This document shows positions 52,496-59,399 of a stretch of 64,000 nucleotides of DNA, one piece after another. The stretch is from Clostridium sp. 1001271st1 H5. GTDB lineage: Bacteria; Bacillota; Clostridia; Lachnospirales; Lachnospiraceae. Position 1 is the stretch's first letter. Each line of letters begins with the position of its first letter. Below the pieces are notes generated by a model, which was not told where the DNA came from, did not search any database, and worked only from the letters and a program-made list of their open reading frames with translations. Position numbers and translations under genes: made by a program. The stretch covers positions 62,001 through 126,000 of the forward strand of contig NZ_SPHO01000011.1 of assembly GCF_005845215.1 (NCBI RefSeq), written 5' to 3'.

Positions 52496-52521
52496 TAAAA
52501 AGAAAGAGCCATTGCTGGCTC
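52496..52521 (-). terminator. rho-independent terminator
   Basis: GAGCC-AGCAAT-GGCTC with TTTCTTTTTAC after it on the minus strand; follows the stop of 52529-52747. Confidence 0.72.
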
Positions 52522-52528
52522 AATCCTC

Positions 52529-52747
52529 TTAATTTAAACCGATTTTCTTCAGAATTTTCATGAGTTCTTCTTTACTCATATCTGCATCAATACTCACATG
52601 TACGTGCGCTTTCTCATCTGAAATCGAAGCATTCAACTCGTTTAACTGGATATCTACGTTATATCCAAGCTTTTTATGTAATACCCCTTTTGCTAATTTC
52701 GAAAGCAACATCCGTGTAAATTTTGAGTTGATTTTCATTTCGTCCAT
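52529..52747 (-). CDS. hypothetical phage protein
   Basis: 72 residues from MDEMKINSKFTRMLLSKLAK, with a beta segment AHVHVSIDADMSKEELMKIL. GAGGAAGAGGAG upstream. N-terminus resembles MEELMKINAKI of 54805-55035. Unknown role. Confidence 0.72.
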   Translation of the reverse strand: MDEMKINSKFTRMLLSKLAKGVLHKKLGYNVDIQLNELNASISDEKAHVHVSIDADMSKEELMKILKKIGLN

Positions 52748-52781
52748 ACTCCTCTTCCTCCTCTCAAGATCTATCGGTTTC

Positions 52782-52806
52782 CATAAGAGAAGCTGTAAAA
52801 ATCACG
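52782..52806 (-). promoter_or_regulatory. 25-nt conserved promoter-like element, copy 5
   Basis: CGT-N6-TACA-N8-TATG, preceded by TTTTTG. Upstream of 52529-52747. Confidence 0.62.
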
Positions 52807-52834
52807 CAAAAAGAAAGAGTCCTTGTTAGGACTC
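52807..52834 (-). terminator. rho-independent terminator
   Basis: GAGTCC-TAACAA-GGACTC with TTTCTTTTTG after it on the minus strand; overlaps the stop of the 44-residue gene. Confidence 0.78.
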
Positions 52835-52960
52835 GCTCTTATTGATAATGGTGATCTCTTCAATTTTCTTCTGGCGATCAAGCCAATCTTCGAATTCTTC
52901 TTTGTTTCTAAACTCTCGATAATCCTCGACTCCTGATCGCTTATACGTTATTTTAATCAT
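52826..52960 (-). CDS. 44-residue hypothetical protein
   Basis: MIKITYKRSGVEDYREFRNK then EEFEDWLDRQKKIEEITIIN. Small alpha/beta protein with good RBS (AAAGGAG) and its own promoter element 52978-53002. Confidence 0.7.
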   Translation of the reverse strand: MIKITYKRSGVEDYREFRNKEEFEDWLDRQKKIEEITIINKSES

Positions 52961-52977
52961 AAAAGTCACTCTCCTTT

Positions 52978-53002
52978 CACAATAGGAGATGTAATTTTAG
53001 CG
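52978..53002 (-). promoter_or_regulatory. 25-nt conserved promoter-like element, copy 6
   Basis: CGC-N6-TACA-N8-TGTG; N8 is TCTCCTAT, identical to copy 9. Confidence 0.65.
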
Positions 53003-53004
53003 GA

Positions 53005-53367
53005 CTAAATATTTCTCCTGTCAAAAACAGTCTCCCATCGTTCCCTCTTAATCGGCTTCATTTTTAAAGCCCACATAATCTGACGAAGTGTCACAGTGGG
53101 ATAAAGCCCGTCCGTAGCCATTCCGGAATGTGTATCAAAGTATTCTTTAAAACGAGGATGCAAATATAAATCATCCGTAATCCATGGGTCCACGTCTCCC
53201 CACCAGGTACTCTTTGTTTTCTCGTCAAATCTCTGCTGAATAACTGCCAGTCCCTTTTCTCCGATTTGGAACAGCGTGCAGCAATGATAGACTGGATGGT
53301 CACAAAAATATACTTTTCCGTACATCGACAAATAGATGTTCGGTTTTTCATAATGGTATCGCATCAT
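53005..53367 (-). CDS. conserved phage protein of unknown function
   Basis: 120 residues, aromatic-rich: YLSMYGKVYFCDHPVYHCCT, WWGDVDPWITDDLYLHPRFK, TLRQIMWALKMKPIKRERWE. Typical short early protein of Clostridia phages. The terminator upstream is only 14 nt from the RBS, so it may depend on read-through. Confidence 0.75.
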   Translation of the reverse strand: MMRYHYEKPNIYLSMYGKVYFCDHPVYHCCTLFQIGEKGLAVIQQRFDEKTKSTWWGDVDPWITDDLYLHPRFKEYFDTHSGMATDGLYPTVTLRQIMWALKMKPIKRERWETVFDRRNI

Positions 53368-53375
53368 TTATTCTC

Positions 53376-53408
53376 CAAAAAGAAAAAGCCTATGCCGAAG
53401 CATAGACC
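53376..53408 (-). terminator. rho-independent terminator with TTCG loop
   Basis: GTCTATGC-TTCG-GCATAGGC stem and TTTTTCTTTTT on the minus strand, between 53426-53740 and 53005-53367. Confidence 0.8.
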
Positions 53409-53425
53409 TTCTCTTAATAATATTT

Positions 53426-53740
53426 TTAGTCATCAAATAGCTTACATGACGTTTTGCAATACGGATATGGTCCTCCGCAGGCTCTGCATCCGGCTGGCGG
53501 AATATCTCCTTGTTCCATATCGAGCATTTCTTCCGTCCATTCTACTTCTTCATCGGACTCATACTCGTAATCCTCTTCGTCCACCTTTAATCCACACGAT
53601 GGACAGATATAAATTCCGCATCCAGTCTTCGGATCTTCTGTTTGCCTCATGACGGCTCCACACCGATTGCAAATCGCATATCCGTTATTCAGGTACTCAA
53701 TCAATTCAATACCTTCGGGTTTGATAATTTTGTAGCTCAT
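53426..53740 (-). CDS. zinc-ribbon phage protein
   Basis: 104 residues from MSYKIIKPEGIELIEYLNNG. CNRCG...CGIYICPSCG makes a zinc ribbon; acidic middle; second Cys set CRACGGPYPYCKTSC at the C-terminus. GGAG seven nt before the ATG at 53740; a longer frame from 53837 has its ATG too close to the Shine-Dalgarno. Confidence 0.78.
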   Translation of the reverse strand: MSYKIIKPEGIELIEYLNNGYAICNRCGAVMRQTEDPKTGCGIYICPSCGLKVDEEDYEYESDEEVEWTEEMLDMEQGDIPPAGCRACGGPYPYCKTSCKLFDD

Positions 53741-53841
53741 AAATATTATCTCCTTTCGTTTTTCGAAAGAACCGCTATTATTGTACGGTTTCTTCCGGTG
53801 TACGGTCAAGAGACAAAGAGCTCTTTGTAGCATCTCCTTTC

Positions 53842-53866
53842 CATAATAGCGTCTGTAAAAATCACG
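53842..53866 (-). promoter_or_regulatory. 25-nt conserved promoter-like element, copy 7
   Basis: CGT-N6-TACA-N8-TATG. Leader of about 100 nt before 53426-53740 holds a repeated ACCGTAC sequence. Confidence 0.62.
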
Positions 53867-53920
53867 CAAAAACGAAGAGGACATGTGTAAATCACGCCCT
53901 CCTCATTTCTGACCGGTTAA

Positions 53921-54388
53921 TTATTTCTTTGTCGGTCTAAAACGATTGAATAATCCTCTGAATGTTGTTGAGGTATAGGTTCCCGTTTCTTCAAACTTGA
54001 ATCCTTTCCGCATCCAGATACCATAGAACATTATCGGTATGAGAAGTTCTGCCGCTGCAATCCCCAGTTTGAAATATCGATCCTTCACTTGCTCGTCAAG
54101 CTGAGAACGCTTATACTGCTCATCCTGTACGTCGGCTTTGATCTGTTCGTCCAACTGAGATTTCTTAATCTCATTCTCCCGGACATTTGCTTCACTTTCC
54201 AACGTACGCCGGCTTCGCTTATCCTCTGCGTCCAGCTCACTTTTGGTTTCCTCGATTCTCAAACGGTAGAGTTTTGCCAGATCCTCTATAGCCTTTGATT
54301 TCTCTTCGCTACCCGAATCCAGAGAAGATATTGCTTGAATTTCCGCTGCTATCTCCTCATTCAACAATTCTTTGATGTTTTCACTCAT
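53921..54388 (-). CDS. coiled-coil membrane protein
   Basis: 155 residues. Long Glu/Lys/Arg coil (about 20-100) with two similar segments (KKSQLDEQIKADVQDEQYKR and RSQLDEQVKDRYFK), one membrane helix (LGIAAAELLIPIMFYGIWM), basic C-terminus FRGLFNRFRPTKK. GAAAGGAG upstream. Confidence 0.75.
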   Translation of the reverse strand: MSENIKELLNEEIAAEIQAISSLDSGSEEKSKAIEDLAKLYRLRIEETKSELDAEDKRSRRTLESEANVRENEIKKSQLDEQIKADVQDEQYKRSQLDEQVKDRYFKLGIAAAELLIPIMFYGIWMRKGFKFEETGTYTSTTFRGLFNRFRPTKK

Positions 54389-54422
54389 TTTAGTTCTCCT
54401 TTCGTGAATTCATTAACTGCTC

Positions 54423-54447
54423 CATAAAAGGACTTGTTATTCGTGCG
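54423..54447 (-). promoter_or_regulatory. 25-nt conserved promoter-like element, copy 8
   Basis: CGC-N6-AACA-N8-TATG, partly inside the 3' end of 54437-54661; drives 53921-54388. Confidence 0.6.
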
Positions 54448-54661
54448 AAATATAATTTTTGATGTTGACTTTCAAGACTACATATCTTTTCTTATATATC
54501 GCATCCGCTCCCTTATGGGACAGCTCCAAAAACAAATAAGGTCCGCTGTCCGGATCGGATTGATCAACCCGCAGCGAACCAACGACATCCCTTCGGAATA
54601 CCTGTCGTCCGAAGACAATTCCGATAACAATACCAACGATAATGCAAATAACCAGCTCCAT
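54437..54661 (-). CDS. small membrane protein
   Basis: 74 residues: LVICIIVGIVIGIVFGRQVF membrane helix, then a soluble domain with DPDSGPYLFLELSHKGADAI typical of small phage proteins of Clostridia. Function unknown. Confidence 0.75.
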   Translation of the reverse strand: MELVICIIVGIVIGIVFGRQVFRRDVVGSLRVDQSDPDSGPYLFLELSHKGADAIYKKRYVVLKVNIKNYISHE

Positions 54662-54772
54662 ATTTTGTTCTTCCTTTCAAAAACCTTTTTCCAGATTTCC
54701 CACCCGGGATTTTTTCAAATATCAACATAGCATGTCTTTCGGATACCTTGGTACTGTGTTTTAACCTAGGAT

Positions 54773-54798
54773 AAAAAAGAAAGAGCCATTGCTGGCTC
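54773..54798 (-). terminator. rho-independent terminator
   Basis: GAGCC-AGCAAT-GGCTC with TTTCTTTTTTAT on the minus strand, after the stop of 54805-55035. Confidence 0.72.
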
Positions 54799-54804
54799 AA
54801 TCTC

Positions 54805-55035
54805 TTAAAATTTAGTAACCCCTTCCCGTTCAAATGTTTCTAAAACCTTCGCTGTTAAAGATTCATACTCATCTGGGTAAAACTTTGCTATTGATTTTTG
54901 GCACGCCGTGATACCTTTTTGGTAGCTATAACTCGCTAACAATCCAATACCGCAACACGCACATACCCCAGCCGCAAACAGTCTACCAATTTGTTGTTTT
55001 CTAATTTTCGCGTTGATTTTCATAAGTTCTTCCAT
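54805..55035 (-). CDS. small membrane protein
   Basis: 76 residues: basic N-terminus MEELMKINAKIRKQQIGRLF, membrane helix (AAGVCACCGIGLLASYSYQ), and helical C-terminus YPDEYESLTAKVLETFEREG. Single unit with promoter element 55054-55078. Confidence 0.72.
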   Translation of the reverse strand: MEELMKINAKIRKQQIGRLFAAGVCACCGIGLLASYSYQKGITACQKSIAKFYPDEYESLTAKVLETFEREGVTKF

Positions 55036-55053
55036 TATGTGTCACTCTCCTTT

Positions 55054-55078
55054 CACAATAGGAGATGTTATTTCTGCG
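55054..55078 (-). promoter_or_regulatory. 25-nt conserved promoter-like element, copy 9
   Basis: CGC-N6-AACA-N8-TGTG, partly inside the 3' end of 55068-55277; drives 54805-55035. Confidence 0.62.
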
Positions 55079-55277
55079 TTCCTTCGCCCTCATACACGAT
55101 CTTCTTTCTCATGTCGGACCAGGCAATATATCGCTCTTTCCGACACACGGGGCAATGGAATTTACACACCTTTCCTCCGATATCCACCACCTCTTTGCTG
55201 TCCGCCTCCAATCGACTTTGACAATTCGGACAGTTGAAGCGATAGACTTTTTTGACTGCTATGTCTACAATCTTCAT
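55068..55277 (-). CDS. zinc-ribbon protein
   Basis: 69 residues: FNCPNCQSRLEADSKEVVDI and FHCPVCRKERYIAW, two C-x2-C pairs about 20 residues apart form a zinc ribbon. Follows 55279-55698 by 1 nt. Confidence 0.75.
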   Translation of the reverse strand: MKIVDIAVKKVYRFNCPNCQSRLEADSKEVVDIGGKVCKFHCPVCRKERYIAWSDMRKKIVYEGEGTQK

Positions 55278-55278
55278 T

Positions 55279-55698
55279 TCAATCCCTCACTTTATTCAGT
55301 AACCAGAAGAATCGTCTGTACAAGTTGTAATAAACATCCTTGCAGCATGGAATATTTAACCTAGCTTTCAATATATCGTAGGACCATCCCTCGGTTACTC
55401 CTTTTAAAATGTAAGTGGATAACTCTGCATCTGTCGCAATCGCCGCTTGCTCGACCGTCTTCATACGCTCTAAATAGTGAGATCGAGCTTCTGCACATCG
55501 AGCAGTCGGATCGCCAACCACCCCGTTCTTTGAAAATACTTCCATATCAGAAGGCCGCCGGCTAAGCCCATCCAGGGCGGCGTATGCTTTCTTCCATATC
55601 GGATACTGTAAACAGAAATGCTTCAGTTCATAGTAGCGATGACGTTCAATCCAATATGGATTTTTCTCAGATAATTCCGGGCGAATCGTTGTTCCCAT
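55279..55698 (-). CDS. conserved phage protein of unknown function
   Basis: 139 residues from MGTTIRPELSEKNPYWIERH. RYYELKHFCLQYPIWKKAYA and LKGVTEGWSYDILKARLNIP with YYNLYRRFFWLL: helical, DNA-binding-like composition, common in early regions of Clostridia phages. Start chosen from AAGGAG upstream. Confidence 0.75.
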   Translation of the reverse strand: MGTTIRPELSEKNPYWIERHRYYELKHFCLQYPIWKKAYAALDGLSRRPSDMEVFSKNGVVGDPTARCAEARSHYLERMKTVEQAAIATDAELSTYILKGVTEGWSYDILKARLNIPCCKDVYYNLYRRFFWLLNKVRD

Positions 55699-55699
55699 A

Positions 55700-55951
55700 T
55701 TAACGCTTCTCTCCTTTCCATAAATATCCGGTTTCTTCCCAGAGCCGCTTCGGAGAAATATAAAAGTTAATGCGTCCATACTTCGAATTCATCTCTTCAA
55801 TGTTGGTAATCAACTTTCCGTTTCTAGTAGCCTTTCCAATAGGAAGCCATCCGGATATGATACCGGCTCGAACCCAGGAAGCATCTTTCCCATACACCCT
55901 GGCAACGACCGCTACCGGAACAGACCCCGGCGCAAATATAATTTCTTCCAT
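55700..55951 (-). CDS. putative DNA-binding regulator (excisionase/HTH-like)
   Basis: 83 residues: VPVAVVARVYGKDASWVRAG, IISGWLPIGKATRNG and INFYISPKRLWEETGYLWKG. 'V..A..YGKs..wVr.gi..GwlPig' resembles winged-HTH excisionase-like proteins. First gene of a three-gene unit behind a sigma70-like promoter at 55977-56005, divergent from a plus-strand promoter; a regulator in the switch is plausible. Confidence 0.65.
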   Translation of the reverse strand: MEEIIFAPGSVPVAVVARVYGKDASWVRAGIISGWLPIGKATRNGKLITNIEEMNSKYGRINFYISPKRLWEETGYLWKGEKR

Positions 55952-55976
55952 TGGCTGTTACCTCCTTTCAACGGCT

Positions 55977-56005
55977 ATTCTAGGATAAGAACCGCAATTT
56001 GTTAA
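55977..56005 (-). promoter_or_regulatory. sigma70-like promoter, minus strand
   Basis: TTAACA - 17 nt - TAGAAT on the minus strand, followed by GAAAGGAGG and the ATG at 55951. Lies back to back with the plus-strand promoter at 56029-56057. Confidence 0.65.
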
Positions 56006-56028
56006 AACAACCTCGGTGGCTATTTACA

Positions 56029-56057
56029 TTGACTGAATGAAAAACCACAGTTAGAAT
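56029..56057 (+). promoter_or_regulatory. sigma70-like promoter with inverted-repeat operator, plus strand
   Basis: TTGACT - 17 nt - TAGAAT. TTTACATT (56023-56030) and AATGTAAA (56055-56062) are a perfect 8-bp inverted repeat that encloses the promoter, a likely operator. Directs 56108-56251. Confidence 0.65.
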
Positions 56058-56071
56058 GTAAAGTATCGAAA

Positions 56072-56095
56072 GGAGAACTATTTTTAAAGGGATGG
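56072..56095 (+). repeat. 24-bp inverted repeat, left arm
   Basis: GGAGAACTATTTTTAAAGGG followed by ATGG, an exact reverse complement of 56305-56328. It is adjacent to the RBS of the 47-residue ORF. A shorter related copy (CTTTTTAAAGGGATGG) lies in the leader of 56540-56857 at about 56864-56879. Confidence 0.85.
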
Positions 56096-56107
56096 AGGTG
56101 ATGGTCA

Positions 56108-56251
56108 TTGGTCAAAAAGCAGTACGTCTCTTATTCTAAGTGCTTTAAGCCGAAAGAGGAATCCAAACTTTTACCCGAGTACCTGGTTTTCCTTCTGAAG
56201 AATAAAGACACCAAAAAGCCTATGAATTACAGGCAATGCTACACAAAGTAA
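56108..56251 (+). CDS. 47-residue basic protein on the plus strand
   Basis: TTG start with GGAGG nine nt upstream; VKKQYVSYSKCFKPKEESKL, then LPEYLVFLLKNKDTKK and a final NYRQCYTK. Very Lys-rich. It has its own promoter and terminator (56262-56290) against the prevailing minus strand, flanked by the 24-bp inverted repeats. A tiny regulator (for example excisionase or antirepressor) is possible; no homology recognised. Confidence 0.5.
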   Translation: MVKKQYVSYSKCFKPKEESKLLPEYLVFLLKNKDTKKPMNYRQCYTK

Positions 56252-56261
56252 TTCATCACGA

Positions 56262-56290
56262 GAAGCCGCCACCAACGGCTTCTTTTGATT
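56262..56290 (+). terminator. rho-independent terminator, plus strand
   Basis: GAAGCCG-CCACCAA-CGGCTTC followed by TTTTGATTTTT, just after the 47-residue ORF. Confidence 0.78.
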
Positions 56291-56304
56291 TTTAACCATT
56301 CTCC

Positions 56305-56328
56305 CCATCCCTTTAAAAATAGTTCTCC
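56305..56328 (-). repeat. 24-bp inverted repeat, right arm
   Basis: Exact reverse complement of 56072-56095; lies beyond the plus-strand terminator and downstream of 56355-56513. Confidence 0.85.
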
Positions 56329-56333
56329 AAACG

Positions 56334-56363
56334 ATAAAAAAGAAAGAGCCCTTGTTAGGACTC
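56334..56363 (-). terminator. rho-independent terminator
   Basis: GAGTCC-TAACAA-GGGCTC with TTTCTTTTTTATC on the minus strand, at the end of 56355-56513. Confidence 0.78.
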
Positions 56364-56513
56364 CATTCTCTTGAAATACGATTTTTGTAGTTTTGCTCTC
56401 ATTCTTGTCAATTCAATTTGAATCGCTTCTGCCTGACCAAAATTCTTACATCGTAAAAGCATATCCTCGAATATACGAATCTTAGTTTGTAAGTGCTTTT
56501 CCTCTTTTGACAT
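56355..56513 (-). CDS. 52-residue coiled-coil protein
   Basis: MSKEEKHLQTKIRIFEDMLL, then AEAIQIELTRMRAKLQKSYF. GAAAGGAG upstream of the ATG at 56513; promoter element 56541-56565 before it. Single-gene unit. Confidence 0.68.
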   Translation of the reverse strand: MSKEEKHLQTKIRIFEDMLLRCKNFGQAEAIQIELTRMRAKLQKSYFKRMES

Positions 56514-56539
56514 CCTGAATCTCCTTTCGATTTTGTCTT

Positions 56540-56857
56540 TCACAAAAGGAGTTGTAATTCTTGCGAATTCTTCCATCGAGCCATCGTCATCTCGCATGGA
56601 TAATCTTCATATCCATATGTCTCGCAGGTAATGAATCCCTCTAGTACGCCACGAATCACTTCGGCTTCGTACTGCTTATAAGGGGAAATATAATCCGGCA
56701 ATTCTCTGCGTATCTGTCCGCAGGAAGGACAACGAAACCGATTTACTTTTACCCATGAAGTTTTTCTTCCTTTAGTCCGAACAATTCTCAATACATTATC
56801 GTACCTCTTTAACCTTACTCCGCAATTCCGGCAGGTTAATTCCTCATTGCTAACCAT
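56540..56857 (-). CDS. DUF6431-like zinc-ribbon protein
   Basis: 105 residues: LTCRNCGVRLKRYDNVLRIV, RFRCPSCGQIRRELPDYISP and KQYEAEVIRGVLEG, then CEMTMARW. Two C-x2-C pairs and the 'RELPDyi.PykqYeaevI' signature fit DUF6431. First minus-strand gene next to the integrase promoter, so probably the first early or lysogenic gene. Confidence 0.8.
   Translation of the reverse strand: MVSNEELTCRNCGVRLKRYDNVLRIVRTKGRKTSWVKVNRFRCPSCGQIRRELPDYISPYKQYEAEVIRGVLEGFITCETYGYEDYPCEMTMARWKNSQELQLLL
56541..56565 (-). promoter_or_regulatory. 25-nt conserved promoter-like element, copy 10
   Basis: CGC-N6-TACA-N8-TGTG, inside the 3' end of 56540-56857; drives 56355-56513. Confidence 0.62.
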
Positions 56858-56882
56858 ATACCCATCCCTTTAAAAAGTTTAA

Positions 56883-56920
56883 GTGTAGGAGTTGACAATT
56901 CCTACACTATCATATATGAT
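56883..56920 (+). promoter_or_regulatory. integrase promoter with palindromic operator
   Basis: TTGACA (56892-56897), 17-nt spacer, TATGAT (56915-56920): near-perfect sigma70 promoter. GTGTAGGA (56883-56890) and TCCTACAC (56900-56907) form an 8-bp palindrome around the -35 box, an obvious repressor site. Related GTGTAGRR sequences recur behind the integrase at 58249-58282. Confidence 0.82.
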
Positions 56921-56988
56921 TACTAATGATAAATCAACCTTGCCGCACAAAAATCTCGATTTATAAAATATTTAAGGAGGTATTGAGA

Positions 56989-58239
56989 ATGTTGATAAAA
57001 TGCCCCGAGTGTGATCTACAGGTTAGCGATAAAGCTACTTTCTGCCCGCATTGTGGCTATCCGCTACAACCCGATATCAAACAACGAAAGCCTCGAAGCA
57101 AAAATAACAAGCGAAGGCGACTTCCTAACGGTTTCGGACAGATAAGCGAAATCAAAAATCGTAATCTCAGGAACCCCTTTCGAGCTATGGTCACAGTTGG
57201 AAAGACATCCACCGGACGTCCAATATGTAAACCATTAAAACCGGAGTCATATTTTCCAACGTACAATGATGCATATACGGCCCTGGTGGAATACAATAAA
57301 AACCCGTATGATCTGGAACCAGATATTACGATAAAGGAACTGTATGAAAAATGGCTCAGTGAATACTTAAAAGATGCATCTGATACTTATATACGTTCTG
57401 TAAATTCCGCATGGACATATTGTTCTTCCATATACGATATGCGCGCAAAAGATGTTAGGGCTCGACACATTAAAGGATGTATGGAAGAGGGATTTCGAAT
57501 CGAAACGAGAGGAAAAAAGAAAGGAGAAAAAATCCATCCATCACCAAGTACAAAATCCAGAATAAAATCTTTATTTAATACTATGTTTGACTACGCTCTT
57601 GAGTATGAAATCGTTCCTATGAATTATGCAAGAACATTTGAAATTTCTGGAGACATTATTGTTGAAATAGAGAAAAACAAGAAAAAACACTTTCCATTTA
57701 CCGATGATGAAATGAAAGTTTTGTGGCAAAATGTTGATAATGTAAAATTTGCTGATTGGATTCTCATTCAATGTTATATGGGTTGGCGCCCGCAAGAACT
57801 CGCTACCTTACGGTTGGACGAGGTCAATTTAGAAAAAAGGTATATGCAAGCTGGAATGAAGACAGAAGCAGGGAAGCAACGGATAGTTCCTATTCATCCA
57901 AGAATCCTAAAATTCGTTGAACGTAATTATAAATTTGCAATTTCTATCAATAGTGAATATCTTTTTAATGATAAAGGACAGACACATTCCGGTTCCTGGT
58001 CTGTAACGTACGACAAATACGCTAATCGTTTTGAAAAAGTGATTAGTCAATTGAATCTAAACCCGAATCATAGACCTCATGATCCACGAACAACCTTTGT
58101 TACGATGGGGAAAAAATCCGGTATGGATGAGTATGCACTTAAAGAAATGGTTGGACATACCATACAAGACATAACAGAATCTACTTATACTGTCCGCGAT
58201 TTGGAATGGCTGAGAGAAGATATAGAAAAAATAAAATAG
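56989..58239 (+). CDS. int: tyrosine recombinase (phage integrase) with N-terminal zinc ribbon
   Basis: 416 residues from MLIKCPECDLQVSDKATFCP (C-x2-C...C-x2-C zinc ribbon), basic linker, arm/core-binding domain about 90-230, catalytic domain about 240-416. Catalytic set: Arg in CYMGWRPQELATL, Lys in KTEAGKQ, HDPRTTF (H-x2-R), VGHTIQDITESTYTVRD (H and nucleophile Tyr). AAGGAGG precedes the ATG at 56989; a longer frame from 56926 begins at the transcription start and is not used. Inserts and excises the prophage. Confidence 0.95.
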   Translation: MLIKCPECDLQVSDKATFCPHCGYPLQPDIKQRKPRSKNNKRRRLPNGFGQISEIKNRNLRNPFRAMVTVGKTSTGRPICKPLKPESYFPTYNDAYTALVEYNKNPYDLEPDITIKELYEKWLSEYLKDASDTYIRSVNSAWTYCSSIYDMRAKDVRARHIKGCMEEGFRIETRGKKKGEKIHPSPSTKSRIKSLFNTMFDYALEYEIVPMNYARTFEISGDIIVEIEKNKKKHFPFTDDEMKVLWQNVDNVKFADWILIQCYMGWRPQELATLRLDEVNLEKRYMQAGMKTEAGKQRIVPIHPRILKFVERNYKFAISINSEYLFNDKGQTHSGSWSVTYDKYANRFEKVISQLNLNPNHRPHDPRTTFVTMGKKSGMDEYALKEMVGHTIQDITESTYTVRDLEWLREDIEKIK

Positions 58240-58361
58240 CTTGTTTTTAGTGTAGGAATATGGGTGTAGAAGTAGTGTAGGGATAATGTATGAGTTACAT
58301 ACATTTCCCTACTTTTTTCTACTTTTAACAACATCTTAAATCCTTAATTTTACTGGATTTC
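58240..58361 (+). other. integrase terminator, GTGTAGRR repeats and probable attachment region
   Basis: Contains AGTGTAGGA, GGTGTAGAA and AGTGTAGGG in tandem (58249-58282), then the terminator at 58277-58318. The end of the prophage (attR or attL) must lie here or in the 3' end of the GGGtGRT gene (58319-58400), because the latter is a chromosomal gene. The partner site is outside the window, so the core cannot be read. Confidence 0.45.
58277..58318 (+). terminator. strong rho-independent terminator of integrase gene
   Basis: GTAGGGATAATGTATG pairs with CATACATTTCCCTAC across a 5-nt loop (one bulge-like mismatch), followed by TTTTTT. Confidence 0.88.
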
Positions 58362-59372
58362 TTAGAATTTCCCAGCCTTTGCCGCTTCCTCAATACTAAC
58401 CGCAATAGCCACTGTCATTCCAACCATTGGGTTATTACCAGCGCCGATAAGACCCATCATCTCAACGTGTGCAGGTACGGAAGAAGAACCAGCGAACTGA
58501 GCGTCAGAGTGCATACGTCCCATGGTATCTGTCATACCGTAGGAAGCAGGACCGGCTGCCATGTTGTCTGGATGCAGGGTACGGCCTGTGCCGCCGCCGG
58601 ATGCTACGGAGAAGTACTTTTTACCCTTCTCTACACATTCCTTCTTATAAGTTCCTGCAACCGGATGCTGGAATCTGGTTGGGTTGGTGGAGTTACCGGT
58701 GATGGAAACGTCAACGCCTTCCTTCCACATGATGGCAACGCCCTCTGTTACGTCGTTAGCGCCGTAGCAGTTAACCTTTGCACGAAGTCCCTCGGAGTAG
58801 GATTTTCTCCACAGCTCCTTAACCTCGCCCGTATAGTAATCCATCTCTGTCTCTACATAGGTAAATCCATTGATTCTGGAAATAATCTGTGCAGCGTCCT
58901 TTCCTAAACCGTTCAGGATAACGCGCAGTGGTTTCTGACGAACCTTGTTTGCCTTCTCGGCAATACCGATAGCGCCCTCAGCAGCAGCAAAGGACTCATG
59001 GCCTGCCAGGAAGCAGAAACAGTCGGTTTCTTCTTCCAGAAGCATCTTGCCCAGGTTACCGTGTCCTAAACCAACCTTACGCTGGTCAGCAACAGAACCT
59101 GGAATACAGAATGACTGAAGGCCTTCACCGATAGCAGCTGCAGCGTCAGCAGCCCTTCTGCAGTCCTTCTTAATAGCAATTGCAGCGCCTACTATGTATG
59201 CCCAACAAGCGTTCTCAAAGCAGATTGGCTGAATTTTTTTAACCTGATCATAAACGTCCAGGCCTGCATCTTTCGTAATCTTCTCAGCTTCTTCAATGGA
59301 AGCAATGCCATAGCTGTTTAATACAGAATTGATTTTGTCAATTCTTCTCTCATATGATTCAAATAATGCCAT
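58362..59372 (-). CDS. GGGtGRT protein
   Basis: 336 residues, named after its conserved SVASGGGTGRTLHPDNMA motif at about 275. Other blocks: GLGHGNLGKMLLEEETDCFC, FLAGHESFAAAEGAIGIAEK and HVEMMGLIGAGNNPMVGMTV. A conserved protein of anaerobic Firmicutes, always found beside an iron-sulphur scaffold protein as here; biochemical role not established. First chromosomal gene beyond the prophage; the prophage abuts its 3' end without breaking it. Confidence 0.92.
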   Translation of the reverse strand: MALFESYERRIDKINSVLNSYGIASIEEAEKITKDAGLDVYDQVKKIQPICFENACWAYIVGAAIAIKKDCRRAADAAAAIGEGLQSFCIPGSVADQRKVGLGHGNLGKMLLEEETDCFCFLAGHESFAAAEGAIGIAEKANKVRQKPLRVILNGLGKDAAQIISRINGFTYVETEMDYYTGEVKELWRKSYSEGLRAKVNCYGANDVTEGVAIMWKEGVDVSITGNSTNPTRFQHPVAGTYKKECVEKGKKYFSVASGGGTGRTLHPDNMAAGPASYGMTDTMGRMHSDAQFAGSSSVPAHVEMMGLIGAGNNPMVGMTVAIAVSIEEAAKAGKF

Positions 59373-59399
59373 CTTCTTATTCCTCCTATTCGGTCTTCA

